Source: Cunninghamia lanceolata
Lineage: Eukaryota > Streptophyta > Pinopsida > Cupressales > Cupressaceae
NCBI GenBank assembly: GCA_027924645.1
Contig: BSBN01000140.1
Coordinates: 10,546,501 to 10,610,500 of the forward strand
Reading direction: 5' to 3'
Length of the DNA stretch: 64,000 bases
The notes under the pieces are model-generated. The model was not told the origin of the DNA and searched no databases. It saw only the letters and a list, made by a program, of their open reading frames with translations. The position numbers and the translations under genes are program-made. This document shows, piece by piece, positions 41,780 through 52,978 of this stretch (the stretch's first letter is position 1; each line of letters begins with the position of its first letter).

Positions 41780-43100
41780 GTGAGAGGACATGGTCTTGAT
41801 AGACTAATGGCCGAAAACAATCTTGAGGCTTCTCAGATATGTAATATTGATGATGTTAATAACATGAGTTCTAGCATCAAGCATACTCCATGGTATACTG
41901 ACATCATATATTATCTAAAACATATAAAATGTCCTGAAGGATATGATGATAACAAGAAGAGGACACTTAAGTTACAGGCTTCAAAGTAGTATTTATCGAT
42001 GGAGATCTTTTTGGAAAAATAGGGATGGTATTCTGCTACTATGCCTAGATGAACATCAGTCAAAACATGTCATGAAAGAATTACATGAAGGAGTAGGTGG
42101 AGGGCACTTCTTAGCAAAAACTATAGCTCACAAAATCCTGAGGGCTAGATACTATTGGCCTAGAGTTTTCAATGATTCATATTGTCATACAAGAAAATGT
42201 GAGGCATGCCATAAATTTTCAAGAAAATTAAAATATCAGGTAGCACTACCCTTGAAACCTATGCAGGTGGAAGCTCCATTCTATCAATGGGGTATTGACT
42301 TCATAGGATAAATTGTAGAGAAGTCAAGTGGAGGACACAAATGGATTATAGTGGCAACATATTACTTCACAAAATGGGTGGAAGCAATCCCAACTAAACA
42401 AGAAACAAGCAAGGTGATGATCAACTTTTAAATGGAAAACATTATATTTAGAATTTGCACCCCAGTGAGGTTGATTATAGACAACGGAATGTGCTTTAGG
42501 TCTGATGAGTTCAAAAATTTCTGCAATATATATGGCATCACTGTATCTTATGTTGCCCCTTATCACCCACAAGCAAATGGGAAGGCAAAATCTAGTAACA
42601 AAAATCTTCTGAAAATTATAAAAAGAATGTTGGAGAGAAACAAAAGGGCATGGGATTCAAAGTTGAGAATGGTTGTGTGGGCTGACAGGATTATTGTGAA
42701 GAGAGCAATTGGAAGATCTCCTTTTGAACTAGTGTATGGAACACAAGCAAGGATGCCATTAGAAAATCTTCTACTAGTTTACAAATTCATTCTTCAAGAG
42801 GATTTAAACATTCTTGAACCAATGGAGAAAAGATTAGAACATCTTGCAGAACTTGATGAGACAAGGAGATTGGCTAAAAAGAAGAACATCAAATTGCAAT
42901 CACAAGTAAAATACCTTTTTGACAAAAAGGCCAAGGATAGAAAATTAGAGATAAATGACTTGGTATTGATGTGGAATGCCAGATGCCAAGAGAAAGGAAA
43001 GAACGGAGAGTTTGAAGCCTTGTGGTTGGGTCCTTTTGTTGTCATTGGCAAAGGAGGTGATGATTCCTACTATCTGCAAAATATGTCAGGAGAAGAGTAG
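41780..43100 (+). pseudogene. Integrase of element B (decayed)
   Basis: H-H-C-C finger around 42090-42220 (C-E-A-C). Core Asp in WGIDFIG near 42294 and second Asp in IIDNGMCF near 42480. The catalytic Glu position reads Lys (G-K-A-K-S-S-N near 42575, where G-Q-A-E-S-S-N is expected). Stops at about 42309 and 42429. C-terminal basic region 42780-43100. Loss of the Glu alone would inactivate it. Confidence 0.8.
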
Positions 43101-43130
43101 GAACTGCCAGTGCATGGACAGTTTCTGAAA

Positions 43131-44835
43131 CCTTTCTTTTCATGAAGACATCAAAATCATGCACAAAGAGAAATAAGTGTTGCCAGTGCATGGACAACTC
43201 TTAAATAATTCTCAAAGTACTCTTATTCCATGCACAGTAGTTTAGGGTAATCAAGAGAGATTAGGATCTGTGAGTACATGGACAGTCATATGAATCTCTC
43301 AATAAGAACAAAAATCTTTTCCATGTACAGTAGGATAGGATCATCCCCATTCTACATCATTATCACTTCCAGCTCCCACTCTCATTTCATATATATTCCT
43401 AAAATTCTGTAAAGTATCATCCCCAATAAAAAAATACATGGTCTACTCCCCCAAGAGATATAAATTCTTGTTATACCCACAAGGGGTATACATCCCAGAC
43501 AGATCGCCACTATTGGGATAGGAAAATTTCAAAATTCTCCTATACTCCTACCCACCCCATGTCCAATCAAATCAGAAAATCATATGCCCAAAATCATAAT
43601 AGCAGTTGATAAATTCCATAAATATCACATGATTTTTACCATAAATATTTGTCTCACCCCTCAAACCATAGTATAACAAGGAGCCTCAGTTCCTTGATTT
43701 CAGAAAGACCTCAATTTTTTTAATATATCGATCCATGTTCCATTTGAAATGAGCCAGATGTGTATCGGCATGAGGATTATGGTTGGAGTGAAAGTTTTAG
43801 AGACCACTGATGAAAGAAGTAACACCAATGACCCTTCATCGGAGAGAGAATCCTGAGTCACGCTGAATTAGTCAAATGTGAGGACCATCAAGAGGAGAAA
43901 ACATTATTGGAGAATACTCTGAACACTCCCCCGACAATATAGATCACACAGATGAGAGAATTCGGTAAGAATCTTGCCGAACAACCCATGGAACAAGTGG
44001 AACTAGTGACTCATTGGGAATAAATCTACATTGGGGTAAGAGATTAAAGTGTCACTGACCTTATGATGTCACAATGACCAAAAGGCATTTTCAGCCTAAG
44101 TCACACTGATGTATATGGAGGATATAATTCATCAGCAAAAGGGAACATATCGGAGTAAAGTTTACAAGTCTAGCCGAATCTATAGTCACAACGATGAAGG
44201 ATTTTAGTGACATGTGATGATGATCATTCCAATGAAGGATAGAAAGAAAGGCATCGGGGAAACAACCAGGATCAAATAATTTGAATGAAGTCATCTTGAT
44301 ATCATATGTTGTTCCGATGAAGGTAGTGGCCACATGCATTGATAAGACTCTTTCTGACAGGTTATAAAGACAAGCGATATCGATATTAATTTCTTAGGTT
44401 TTGCTGATTTCACTAACCTGCCCTGTAAAGAGAAGCTGATAAACATGTCGACAAGACTCATGCTGATATTCATATCAAAGATTTTTGAAATATCAGAGTA
44501 TGATGTTGCTCTCACAACAATAATGTAAGTCAGGCTGACAACAACTCCTATGCTCATTTCTATATCAGATAAACCTTGAAATGTCTTGCCAATATAAACA
44601 TATATATGTTTTCATAAAAGTTGACATCGAGGAGACAAAACCAAGAGTCACAACGATTGAGCCATCTACAAATGTTCATGCCATAAGAAGCTATTAGATC
44701 GCCCTAACATTACTGAAGTCCCACCGATGAAGGAGGTTATGATGATGTGACATCTCACAATGATTATGAAATTAATGCACTTGAACTATTAATTACAGAC
44801 TGAGAAGAAATCTGCTGAAGAGTCAATCAAAATCA
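43131..44835 (+). repeat. Element B post-integrase spacer with degenerate hairpins
   Basis: Non-coding. 43140-43330 repeats a CATGGACAG/CATGTACAG word. From about 43800 there are scattered inverted repeats: GATGAA/TTCATC (43809-43840), TTCGG/CCGAA (43961-43981), CTGATG/CATCAG (44106-44135) and CTGATATT/AATATCAG (44463-44496). Words such as TCACAACGATGAAGG recur. Weaker than the array in A, but in the same position relative to the accessory ORF. Confidence 0.45.
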
Positions 44836-46414
44836 TTGCAATTGGGTTCAAAAGAATTGCTTGAGAGGAACCGCATAAGTGAGAACTTGGAGGAGAGAAC
44901 AGAGGAGTTCATCATCGTCTTAGACAATAGGTACATACATAAAAACCTCCATGTGGTAGATTATGATTTGAATTTGCTATCTAGAATTATAATGGAGACT
45001 CCAATAAAAGGCAAGACTAGAAAACAACAAGGTGAAACTAGTAAGCCTAAGAAAAAAAAAATTGACAAAAGCTGTGATGAAAAAATGAAAGAGAGAAAAC
45101 TAAATCAGGATTTGATAGACCAATTGCTTGGGTCTACCCCTAAAGCCTGAAGGTCTACATAACTCAAGGTAGAGGTAGAGAAATTAGAAGACAAATGCAA
45201 ATACCTGGGAAATGTATGGACACCAATAAGAGGCTATGACTTGTTCAAATTCAATTATGATAGAAGATTCAGGAATGTCCCAGTGTCTAATCCCTGGCAT
45301 TTGAATTTGGGCAAATTGGTCATCCCTGATGTGTTTGTGAATGTGGAACTCTTAAAACTCTTGGCTAAACGTTACAATGCTAGCCTCAAAGCCATATACA
45401 ATCCACAAGGAGAGCCTATTATACACTTGTCCAATAATGCCATTTGTGAAGTATTTAATTTGGATGATTTGTGTACACTTCCCATAGTATATGAAGATTT
45501 GGACCAAGAATATTGGAGGATGGGCACCACATACAGTGGATGGAGATTGCTTCTCTACAGGCCTAGGGTAGAGGGAAAAACAATGCCTTTTGATGATAAT
45601 GATGGACCTCCATTCCATGTCTTTGTTTGAACCATATATGCAATACACATATTATTCCATTGGCTAGGTCCTAGGGTCAAAGGTTCCTAATTTTATGACA
45701 ATCCCATTGATGGTGATAGCCATAGATATCCAGTGTCATAATGCTAGGTAGTTTGAATATGCTACTTATGTTTTGAAAAAGATTGATTCCAGTTTAATTG
45801 TAATTAAGAACAATGCCCCAACAGTCTCCTTTGAGCACTATTCACTCCTCATACACATGGTATTATACTATGGCCCAAAAATTGGAATATGGCCAAGTGA
45901 ACTTAGAATTGCTCAAGTAGAGAAGAGGGGACAAAAGTCACTTGTGCAAATGTGGACAAGGATATGGGATAGTAGGTTTGCCCACTCTAGTTATATTCAT
46001 TTTGAAGAATACTGTGTAAAAGTGTTGTATAGATATTTCAATCATCCTTGTGAATATTCACTGTAAGATGAAATAAAAAGGTTTCTCAAACCAAAGGATT
46101 TTGGTGGTCCCTCAACTGTCACCCACAATTGGGGAGATTGGTATTGCTTTGAGGATTCAACCATGGTTAGAATTTATGGTTTTGAAGTTACCCCATTCAT
46201 ATTACCCAAGACAGTTCCTGATAGGATTGCCTACTTAGAGATAGTCAGGCAAATGAACTGCTCTAATGTGATGAACTTGAGTGCCTATGAAAAACAATCC
46301 TTCATGCCCAGTACTCTGTGCTTCAGGGATTTTACTATGGTGTCTAAGGAGGGTTATAGTCTCATCAGGGACAAATTAATGCATTACAACATGAGGAGCG
46401 CAGAGGCGAGATAA
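44836..46414 (+). pseudogene. Accessory ORF of element B, N-terminal part (decayed)
   Basis: Frame pieces at 44836-45150, 45241-45630, 45773-46066 and 46163-46414, separated by stops and one frameshift. The first is basic (Lys-rich). The 45241 piece has A-K-R-Y-N-A-S-L-K-A-I-Y and C-E-V-F-N-L-D-D, matching in pattern N-H-Y-N-R-D-T-R-A-V and M-D-K-I-F of element A. The last piece has P-F-I-L-P-K-T-V-P-D-R-I, like P-Y-M-L-P-R-Y-P-S-D-R-I in A. Function unknown; same family as 29698-33138. Confidence 0.6.
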
Positions 46415-46647
46415 GGATTTGATGCCAAGGGTTTCATTGATTTCGCTAGGAGAAAATAGAACCTCAGTGGATATACACATTCCATATCCACATGATGATA
46501 TTATTCGAAACATGGAAGAAGCTGAGATTGATTTGATAATTGAAAAGTATAATAGAGAACTAGATGAGAAGAGGAAATAGCTTACAGAAAAAGAGTTGTT
46601 ATCTTTTGGTGATGAAGAATCTGTAGGAGAAGAGGAGGTATATGAAC

Positions 46648-47779
46648 AGACAACCAGAATCTGTAAATGAAAAATGGGATGTTATCAATCTCCTAATAGA
46701 GAACAGGATGAAGAGGGGCCTGGTGATGAGGATCCTAGATAGTTAGCATGTGATTCTTTTATTGCAAATGATCAATTTATTCATTCTTAAGAATTTAAAT
46801 CATTTTTGTATAAATGCAAGGGAAAAGAACTTAGGGAATTAGTTGAAAATGTCACAGCTGATAATGAAAAAAATTTGAAGAATATGTTAAAAACAATAGT
46901 AGACAATGAATTGAGGGATATGATTCCTAACAGAGGTAGACAGTTACTCAGAGAAGCAAGTGTCATGATATTTCCTAGACTTGACTTAAATTATCCCTTA
47001 GTGTTTGATAGTTTCTTGCACAATACTGATGACAAGTACAAGCTCACTCCTTAGGGTGTAACAGAGGTATACATGGGTACCAAGTATAACAATGATGAAA
47101 ACTCACTCATGATATGGGCCTTATACCCTCCTCATAAGAAGACAATGATTATAGATACTGAATAAACCTTTGGGCATGTTACTGGTTCCTTCAAGAAAGG
47201 ATTAAATTTCCTTCTGGTGAGTAACAAGAAACCTGATTGTGTCAGTTGGATATTAAGAAGAGTAAATGTCAATCATTTCTCTACACATTTATACAAGTTG
47301 TAAACCAATGTATTGTGCCAAACAGTTAGAGTTATTGCCCAATATGAGCCACTGGTCTTAGATTTTCATTTGACTCTGTTTACCCAACAAGGCACTGGTC
47401 TTAGCTTGATTCATCATTTAGTTTTATCCAAAACTCATCCATTAGTTGAGCATAGTTATAAAATTTACCTTGATATTGCTTATACAATTTATACTAATCA
47501 TCTTTCAGATATTAGATATAGAACTAGTTAGCAAGCTTTCATCTATTCCACACCATTTACCACTATGGGTAGATCCATTAACTTAGTCAAAGCACTTACA
47601 CTCATCTAATCTGCTTCAACTTTCAAGGTCCAACCACCTAGGTATAGCAGTGCCTAAAGTGCAGGGAGTCATCAACCCTATAGGTTAACTCTGTTGCGTT
47701 AGTTCAAAAATGTTGCCAATCTAATCATAGAGTCTGGAATCCTCTTAGGATTTGTAACCTACATTTTTGAGACCTAATA
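46648..47779 (+). repeat. 3' LTR of element B (minimum extent, internally deleted)
   Basis: Aligns to 34063-34597 and 35905-36499, lacking about 1.3 kb. It ends GACCTAATA where the 5' copy ends GACCTAACA, a C-to-T change at the LTR tip. The next five bases, GTCTC, should be the target duplication. Confidence 0.75.
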
Positions 47780-47789
47780 GTCTCCTTGA

Positions 47790-49640
47790 TTTCAATGACA
47801 GAATCTATATCTTCTTCTTTTTCTCTTATGCTTACATAGATCTAGGATGCTTTTGTTTTCTTCCTTTTCTCCAATTTGTAGGATGATTTTGCTTCCAGTT
47901 TTGTAGTTTTGGAAGGAATAGGGGCAGAAGCAGAGCTTCTAGTAGTTCTTGAAGTGGAAGAGAGTTCCACCGGAGTACTTGTTTGTTTCATATCTTGTTT
48001 CTCTTTCTCTCTCTTTTTAGTTCTTTCTCTGAATTTCCTCATAGCCTCCTTAGTTAGGCCAAGATTTTTAGCTAACTCTTCAACTTCTTTTCTTACTTTC
48101 CTATTGCTTTTAGGTTCTCTCTGCTCAGTATGCAATTTTAAGTCAAGCTATTCATAAGTTCCAAATCTTTCAACCATTGTGTCTTTAGTTTTTCTTAGAA
48201 GATGTTGAGCATACATATTCAAGATTTTTCCATCCACTTCATACCCCATGGGCATGATCTAAGTAGTTCTAGGTTCCACTACTTCCATTACACACTGATC
48301 AGTATCAACCATGAAGCATATTTCATTTTTCTACTTCTCAACAATTGATTTAGGGATTCTTTCCCTTAAGTGCATCATACTTTGAAAATTCTTGAAGTAA
48401 TCCCATATTGTAGTTTTATGAGCCTTGGAGTCACCAATGCTATGAAGATGATCTTTAATTTGAATGACAATTGGCTCATCCTTAGTCTAGTGTACACCTT
48501 TTACCCCATGTACCTCATTGATAAAGTAAAAGAATAGACATAGAACTAATGTACCATACTTGAAAGTGTTTTTCTTGTCTTTCTTGATTTTGTTTAAGTT
48601 TTCAATCAGTTGATTCTGTAGTAATTCACACAAGTCATAATCAATATTTTTCTTTAGCATCTTGTATGCAGCATATATGGTTGTTCTTGAAATGGAATTT
48701 TCTCTGCTAAAGTGGTAAATCTTGTACCCAATCACCATGGAGGTGAATTTGACATCCGGTTCTACAATATCATTAATGATAATTGCCCTCCTGTCAAACT
48801 TGGCACTGATAGCATCAGTCACTGCCTAGTTTTTCACAGCTTTCAACATTGGCAATCCTCTAGTTGAGTTTAACACATGTACAATTTTGATAGCATCCTT
48901 TGTAATCTTGAATGGTTTTAACAACCAAATGAATTCATCATGCATCTAACTCAAAACATATCAGACCCATTCATCCTCATCAAATGTTAGAAACCCCATA
49001 ATCTAAATAAAGTGTTTATCTTATAGTACCTTATACTCATGTTTAAGTTCATGATTTTCATCCATGAGTTGTTTCTCAAACAAGTCTACATACCTTGAAT
49101 CTCCAAATTCATCTATGTTAGCATGAATATAAACCCTAATGTCTTCAACATGCAGTACACCATACAAAACACTTGAAAAAGCACCTAACAGGTTGACTTT
49201 TATTGATTTGTGATGATGCTTCTTAAATTTCAGTTAAGGTATCTCAGTAATGTCAACAACATGAGGAGTAGCCATCTCATCGGATCTCAAATTCAGGGCT
49301 TTATAGAGAGGTACCTTTTTCTTTTGCAGGGTTAGGGCTAATCAATTTCCATTTGAATTTGCTTCTTTGTGCCTCAATCTTCTAGATTCACAACTCAAAT
49401 GCTCTTCTTCTTGTTTCTTCTGTATGAAAAATGGTTCAAATGAGCGTCCAAGTGACCTTTTATCTTTTGCAAAACCTAATTTTGGCATTGTAATAAATGT
49501 GTTGCCCTAACTATATCTAGTAACCCTATTTTTTACAGTTTTTCATGAATTACTCGGCAAATTTTTATATCAACATATTTTCTTCTAGAAAACCTTCCAA
49601 GGGCTCTAAAATACTCAAGGATCTCTTTTCTCATTGTTCC
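47790..49640 (-). pseudogene. Unrecognised coding-like region of element D
   Basis: Minus-strand frame pieces joined by scattered TAG/TAA codons. 48822-48487 is a globular segment with many Ile/Tyr/Asn residues. 48480-48190 continues it. 48135-47842 is strongly basic and Ser/Thr-rich (K-R-K-K-T-K near its end), like a DNA- or RNA-binding tail. I do not recognise a family. Reading order after gag suggests an accessory protein rather than pol. Confidence 0.45.
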
Positions 49641-49663
49641 ATATTCAAGAACTCATTTGTTGG

Positions 49664-50895
49664 CTAGGGGAATTTGATTTCCAATGTTGCTCCCCCTTGA
49701 GCCAAGGCTCTCAAGTCAATTCCTGAGGAATTTTCAGCACCGGATTCTAGTGCGGACCCAGCACAATCATTTATTGTATCTTTCTTTACCCAAGTCTTGT
49801 TCATTTCATTTCGTATCTCATTCATATAATTTTTTCTTTTGCCTTTGTCTTGTCTCTGTTCATCCAATTTTTTGTTTATCGGACCTCTTCTTCCATTGTT
49901 CCTACTGAACTGCAGAATCTTGCAATATGACCAAATTTATTGCAATTAAAGCACACAACATTCCCTTTCTTATAAACTTGATTTCCTCTTGTTCTGCATT
50001 GATTAGCCATGTGTCCAAATCCATTGCAAGCAAAACAATAGCCATTGAAAGAATTGCCATTAGATTTATTCATTATCATATTTCTACATTCATTGGATTT
50101 GTGACCATACCTCTTGCATTTAAAGCATTGACTGGAGAAGGATGGACCACTTTGATTTTCTCTTCTTGTACACTGAGTAGCTCTATGACCAAATTTATTG
50201 CAATTGAAACAATTTCCTTTGAATGATGGATATCTTTGAGTATTAGGTTGTCTTACCAGAGGTTTTCTAGTTTTGTCACTCCTATTCCTCGGTTGAAAAT
50301 TTATTTGTCCAGATCTGCAACTTTCACCTTTCTCATATCTAGGATTATGTTTATCATTATCCTTTTTCTATTTTTTGATTAGTTCTTCAAGATTAGCTGA
50401 AATTATTTTGAACTTCTCCTTATACTCATTTGCAATCTCTAGGTCATGTATGAGAGTGATAATCTGTCTCTCAAGTTCTCTCTCATTGTTTCTTCTTTCT
50501 TGTAGATTAGATTCTAGGAGGTGAACTATTCCATCAAATCTTCAACATTCTTTAGTTCTCTCTTTTAGATTTTACTTTATCTCTTCTTCAGTTTTCTTTC
50601 TATCTTCAATTTCCTTGGTTAGTCTCATTACCCTAGTTTCCATTTCATGTCTTAGGACAACAACTTCTTTAGCTAACTTTTTACATTCTTTTGTCTTCTC
50701 TTTCAGGGCCTTATCTTCCAATTGAAGACGTTGCTCCTTTCCTTTTGCATTGGATTTGCTCAATTTTTCTTTTAGAATTTCAATTAACTCTTCAACCTTT
50801 TTGAGTTTATCTTGCAGCTCTTGGACTTTTACCTTGGATTGCTCAAGATCATCTAGTGCGAGATTAAGTTGCCCTTGAAGGTTATATTCATCCAT
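49664..50895 (-). pseudogene. Gag-like protein of element D: coiled coil plus four CCHC zinc knuckles
   Basis: ATG at 50895, only about 50 nt after the PBS. Residues about 1-108 form a Lys/Glu/Leu heptad-rich coiled coil (50895-50572). A stop-broken basic stretch follows. Then come four CX2CX4HX4C knuckles, all in the same frame as the start, at 50211-50170, 50127-50086, 50037-49996 and 49953-49912. The frame ends at 49876; a shifted frame carries on to 49664. Multiple knuckles bind nucleic acid in copia-type Gags. No capsid motif is recognised. Confidence 0.65.
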
Positions 50896-50946
50896 TTTTA
50901 CTACCTTCCCATATCTTCCTTAAGCTATTAAACTTTTCCAATGTAA

Positions 50947-50962
50947 CCTTGCTCTGATACCA
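50947..50962 (-). other. Primer-binding site of element D
   Basis: TGGTATCAGAGCAAGG on the minus strand, complementary to the 3' end of plant initiator tRNA-Met. It lies two bases inside the LTR edge at 50965. Confidence 0.85.
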
Positions 50963-50964
50963 AT

Positions 50965-51525
50965 TGTTAGAATTAACCCAGACAACTAAGAGGGGGGTGA
51001 ATCAGTTGTCTCCAAAATTAATCTTTTCATTTCTTTAAAACTTCTTTCACTACTATCAATTTTATTAGTGATACAAAGATTAAACCATATGACATTAAAA
51101 CAGAAGTAGAAACATAATCAACACATTTGACACCAAGACTTTTGACATGGAAACCTAGTTAAGGGAAAAACCATGGTGGGGGTTAACCCACAAGAATTAA
51201 TACCCTATTAGGAGTATTTTACAAATGGGAATACACATGCATTCAGGCTCATTGCCCAGAGCTCACTATTCAAATGGAGGCTCACTGTCTATGGAAATAT
51301 TACAAGAGAATAACATAGATTTGAATTGATTAATAGTATCTATCCATGCAAGAGTTTTAGTTCTGGTTAAGTACAAAAACTGATCTTACACATTTTATCT
51401 TGGCTCTTCTCTTCTTACTATTCTGCCTTCATTCACACTTAGGATTTCTGTTCTTCTCACATCCACCTTATTTGCACACACCACACACACTTAATCATCC
51501 AACTACATTGACTATATATATCCGC
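50965..51525 (-). repeat. 5' LTR of element D (inner part; outer edge not found)
   Basis: On the + strand it begins TGTTAGAATTAACCC, so on the minus strand it ends ...TTCTAACA before the PBS. A minus-strand TATATATA lies at about 51521-51513. No second copy is in the window to set its length. Confidence 0.55.
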
Positions 51526-52978
51526 AACATGATCTACAATCATTCTATCAGTCAGCTTCAACAACACTTAAGGTGCAAAACAAAACTTGCTCTTGTAAAT
51601 CATTACTCATGTCAGCCACAATCATTGATCACCACCATTTGTCTACCAAACAACTTCCATACATCTAGAATCAAGATTTTCTGCAAGGTCTGCCTATTCT
51701 TCTCTATCTGCTCTGACAAACTGGAACCCAATACTCAGATGCTAATATCTTTTGAATCCTTCATCACTAGAGGACAAAACTCTAGATTTAGAGTGTCTTT
51801 ACAATGTTGTTAGCTACCTTAGGTTTGCAGCAAACCATGTCTTTCCACTGGAAAGATCCAGACCAAGATACCAGATTCTGTTGCTGCTCTGTTCTTAACT
51901 ACCTGGACTTGGACAAATTCTAATTTTGACTTTTGGTATGAACAACTTGTGTTATGCAGATGTTTGGGATGATCTTAGCTGCCATCAATGACAACACCTA
52001 TTGAGAAAAGTAGTGTCTCTTGCCAACATGAACTTGGTTCATCTCAACCTTCTTAAGGACAAAAACCCTTTTCGAGAAGTTTAGCCACGACGGTGAAAGA
52101 TCCTCCCAAGTTAATATTATGTGACTCATTCAGAGTTATAGTTGTGTAGGAAAGGTTTGCTAGTAGATTTATCAAAAATATAAGCTTGTGCTAAATGCTG
52201 GAGTATTGGACCAATTTCATATAAAGATTGCATGTCTATTTTATGACAAATTTCTGGAGTTTGTCGTAAAGGGTTTACTATGTAACTCTATTGGGGATTC
52301 ATCAAAAAATAAATTTGGATTGAATGATATTGCTAAGAGTATTTGAGATCATGGTTCTTGTTGTATTGGGTGTTGGTGTCATAGATGGAGCTGGATATAT
52401 TTTATTTAATGTAGTTGTAACCCTTTCCTTGAAGTCACAACATATATAAGGCACCTAGTATATAATATTTGGAGTAGAGTATAGCTACAACTAGAAAATA
52501 TTACTATTTGGTGGTGATGGGAGGTGTGGAATAGGCATATCTTTCATATTTCCATCTACAACACCATTGTTTCAAGCTACAACAACATGTATTTGAGTGA
52601 CAACAACATAATAACATTGTTGATTTACACCATTCGATATTATATCACAACTATTGTAATTCTGAGTTTGTAATAGAAAGCATAGAAATTGAAGATCAAT
52701 ATGTAATGCTAGAGTTGAGGTTAGATTATTGTTATTAATTATTTCTTTATGCATGCAAAGTGTTTGCTGAAATGTTCATGATATTTCTATACATAGTGGG
52801 TTTTCTATTTGAACAAATATTGTTTCAAATTGCATTTTGAATGATCCCATACCCAAACACATTGAAACTACATTGAAATAATTAATATGCAAATTGTTTG
52901 ATGAAATTCCTGCATGATACAAGACAAAATTCTTTGTGGGTATTGGAAAAATTTAGCTTTAATTTAGAGTGGAACATT
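51526..52978. other. No gene; possibly more LTR sequence
   Basis: AT-rich. A + strand TATATAAGG near 52442 followed by pyrimidine-rich sequence could belong to a solo LTR, but no repeat partner or boundary is visible. One open frame at 51400-51813 has no family features. Confidence 0.4.

Larger units (their letters stand above)
34063..47779 (+). mobile_element. Element B: older Tat-like element, host of element A, decayed
   Basis: Same architecture and PBS type as A: LTR with accessory-ORF tail, PBS, gag, protease, aRNH, RT, RNase H, integrase, hairpin-bearing spacer, accessory ORF, LTR. 34063 onward matches 46648 onward. In the 3' copy AGACA is preceded by TATGAAC without interruption, so A inserted into B's 5' LTR and the rest of B lies upstream of the window. 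Frames are broken by many TAG and some TAA codons and several frameshifts. LTR divergence by eye is about 7-8%. Confidence 0.85.
47780..51525 (-). mobile_element. Element D: minus-strand LTR element, truncated by B, no RT seen
   Basis: Reading leftward on the minus strand: LTR, initiator-Met-type PBS, coiled-coil plus zinc-knuckle gag, then about 2 kb of unrecognised coding-like sequence, ending where element B begins. No protease, RT or integrase motif was seen in the retained part. It could be a gag-only non-autonomous element or the left part of a larger one whose remainder lies beyond B, outside the window. The high-coordinate LTR edge was not located. Confidence 0.6.

Noticed and set aside
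51400..51813. 137-codon open frame near the D LTR
   Set aside because: Leu/His/Ser-rich composition, overlaps the probable LTR promoter region, no domain.
52430..52560. Solo LTR with TATATAAGG
   Set aside because: TATA-like word and context are suggestive, but no LTR ends, partner copy or target duplication could be found.
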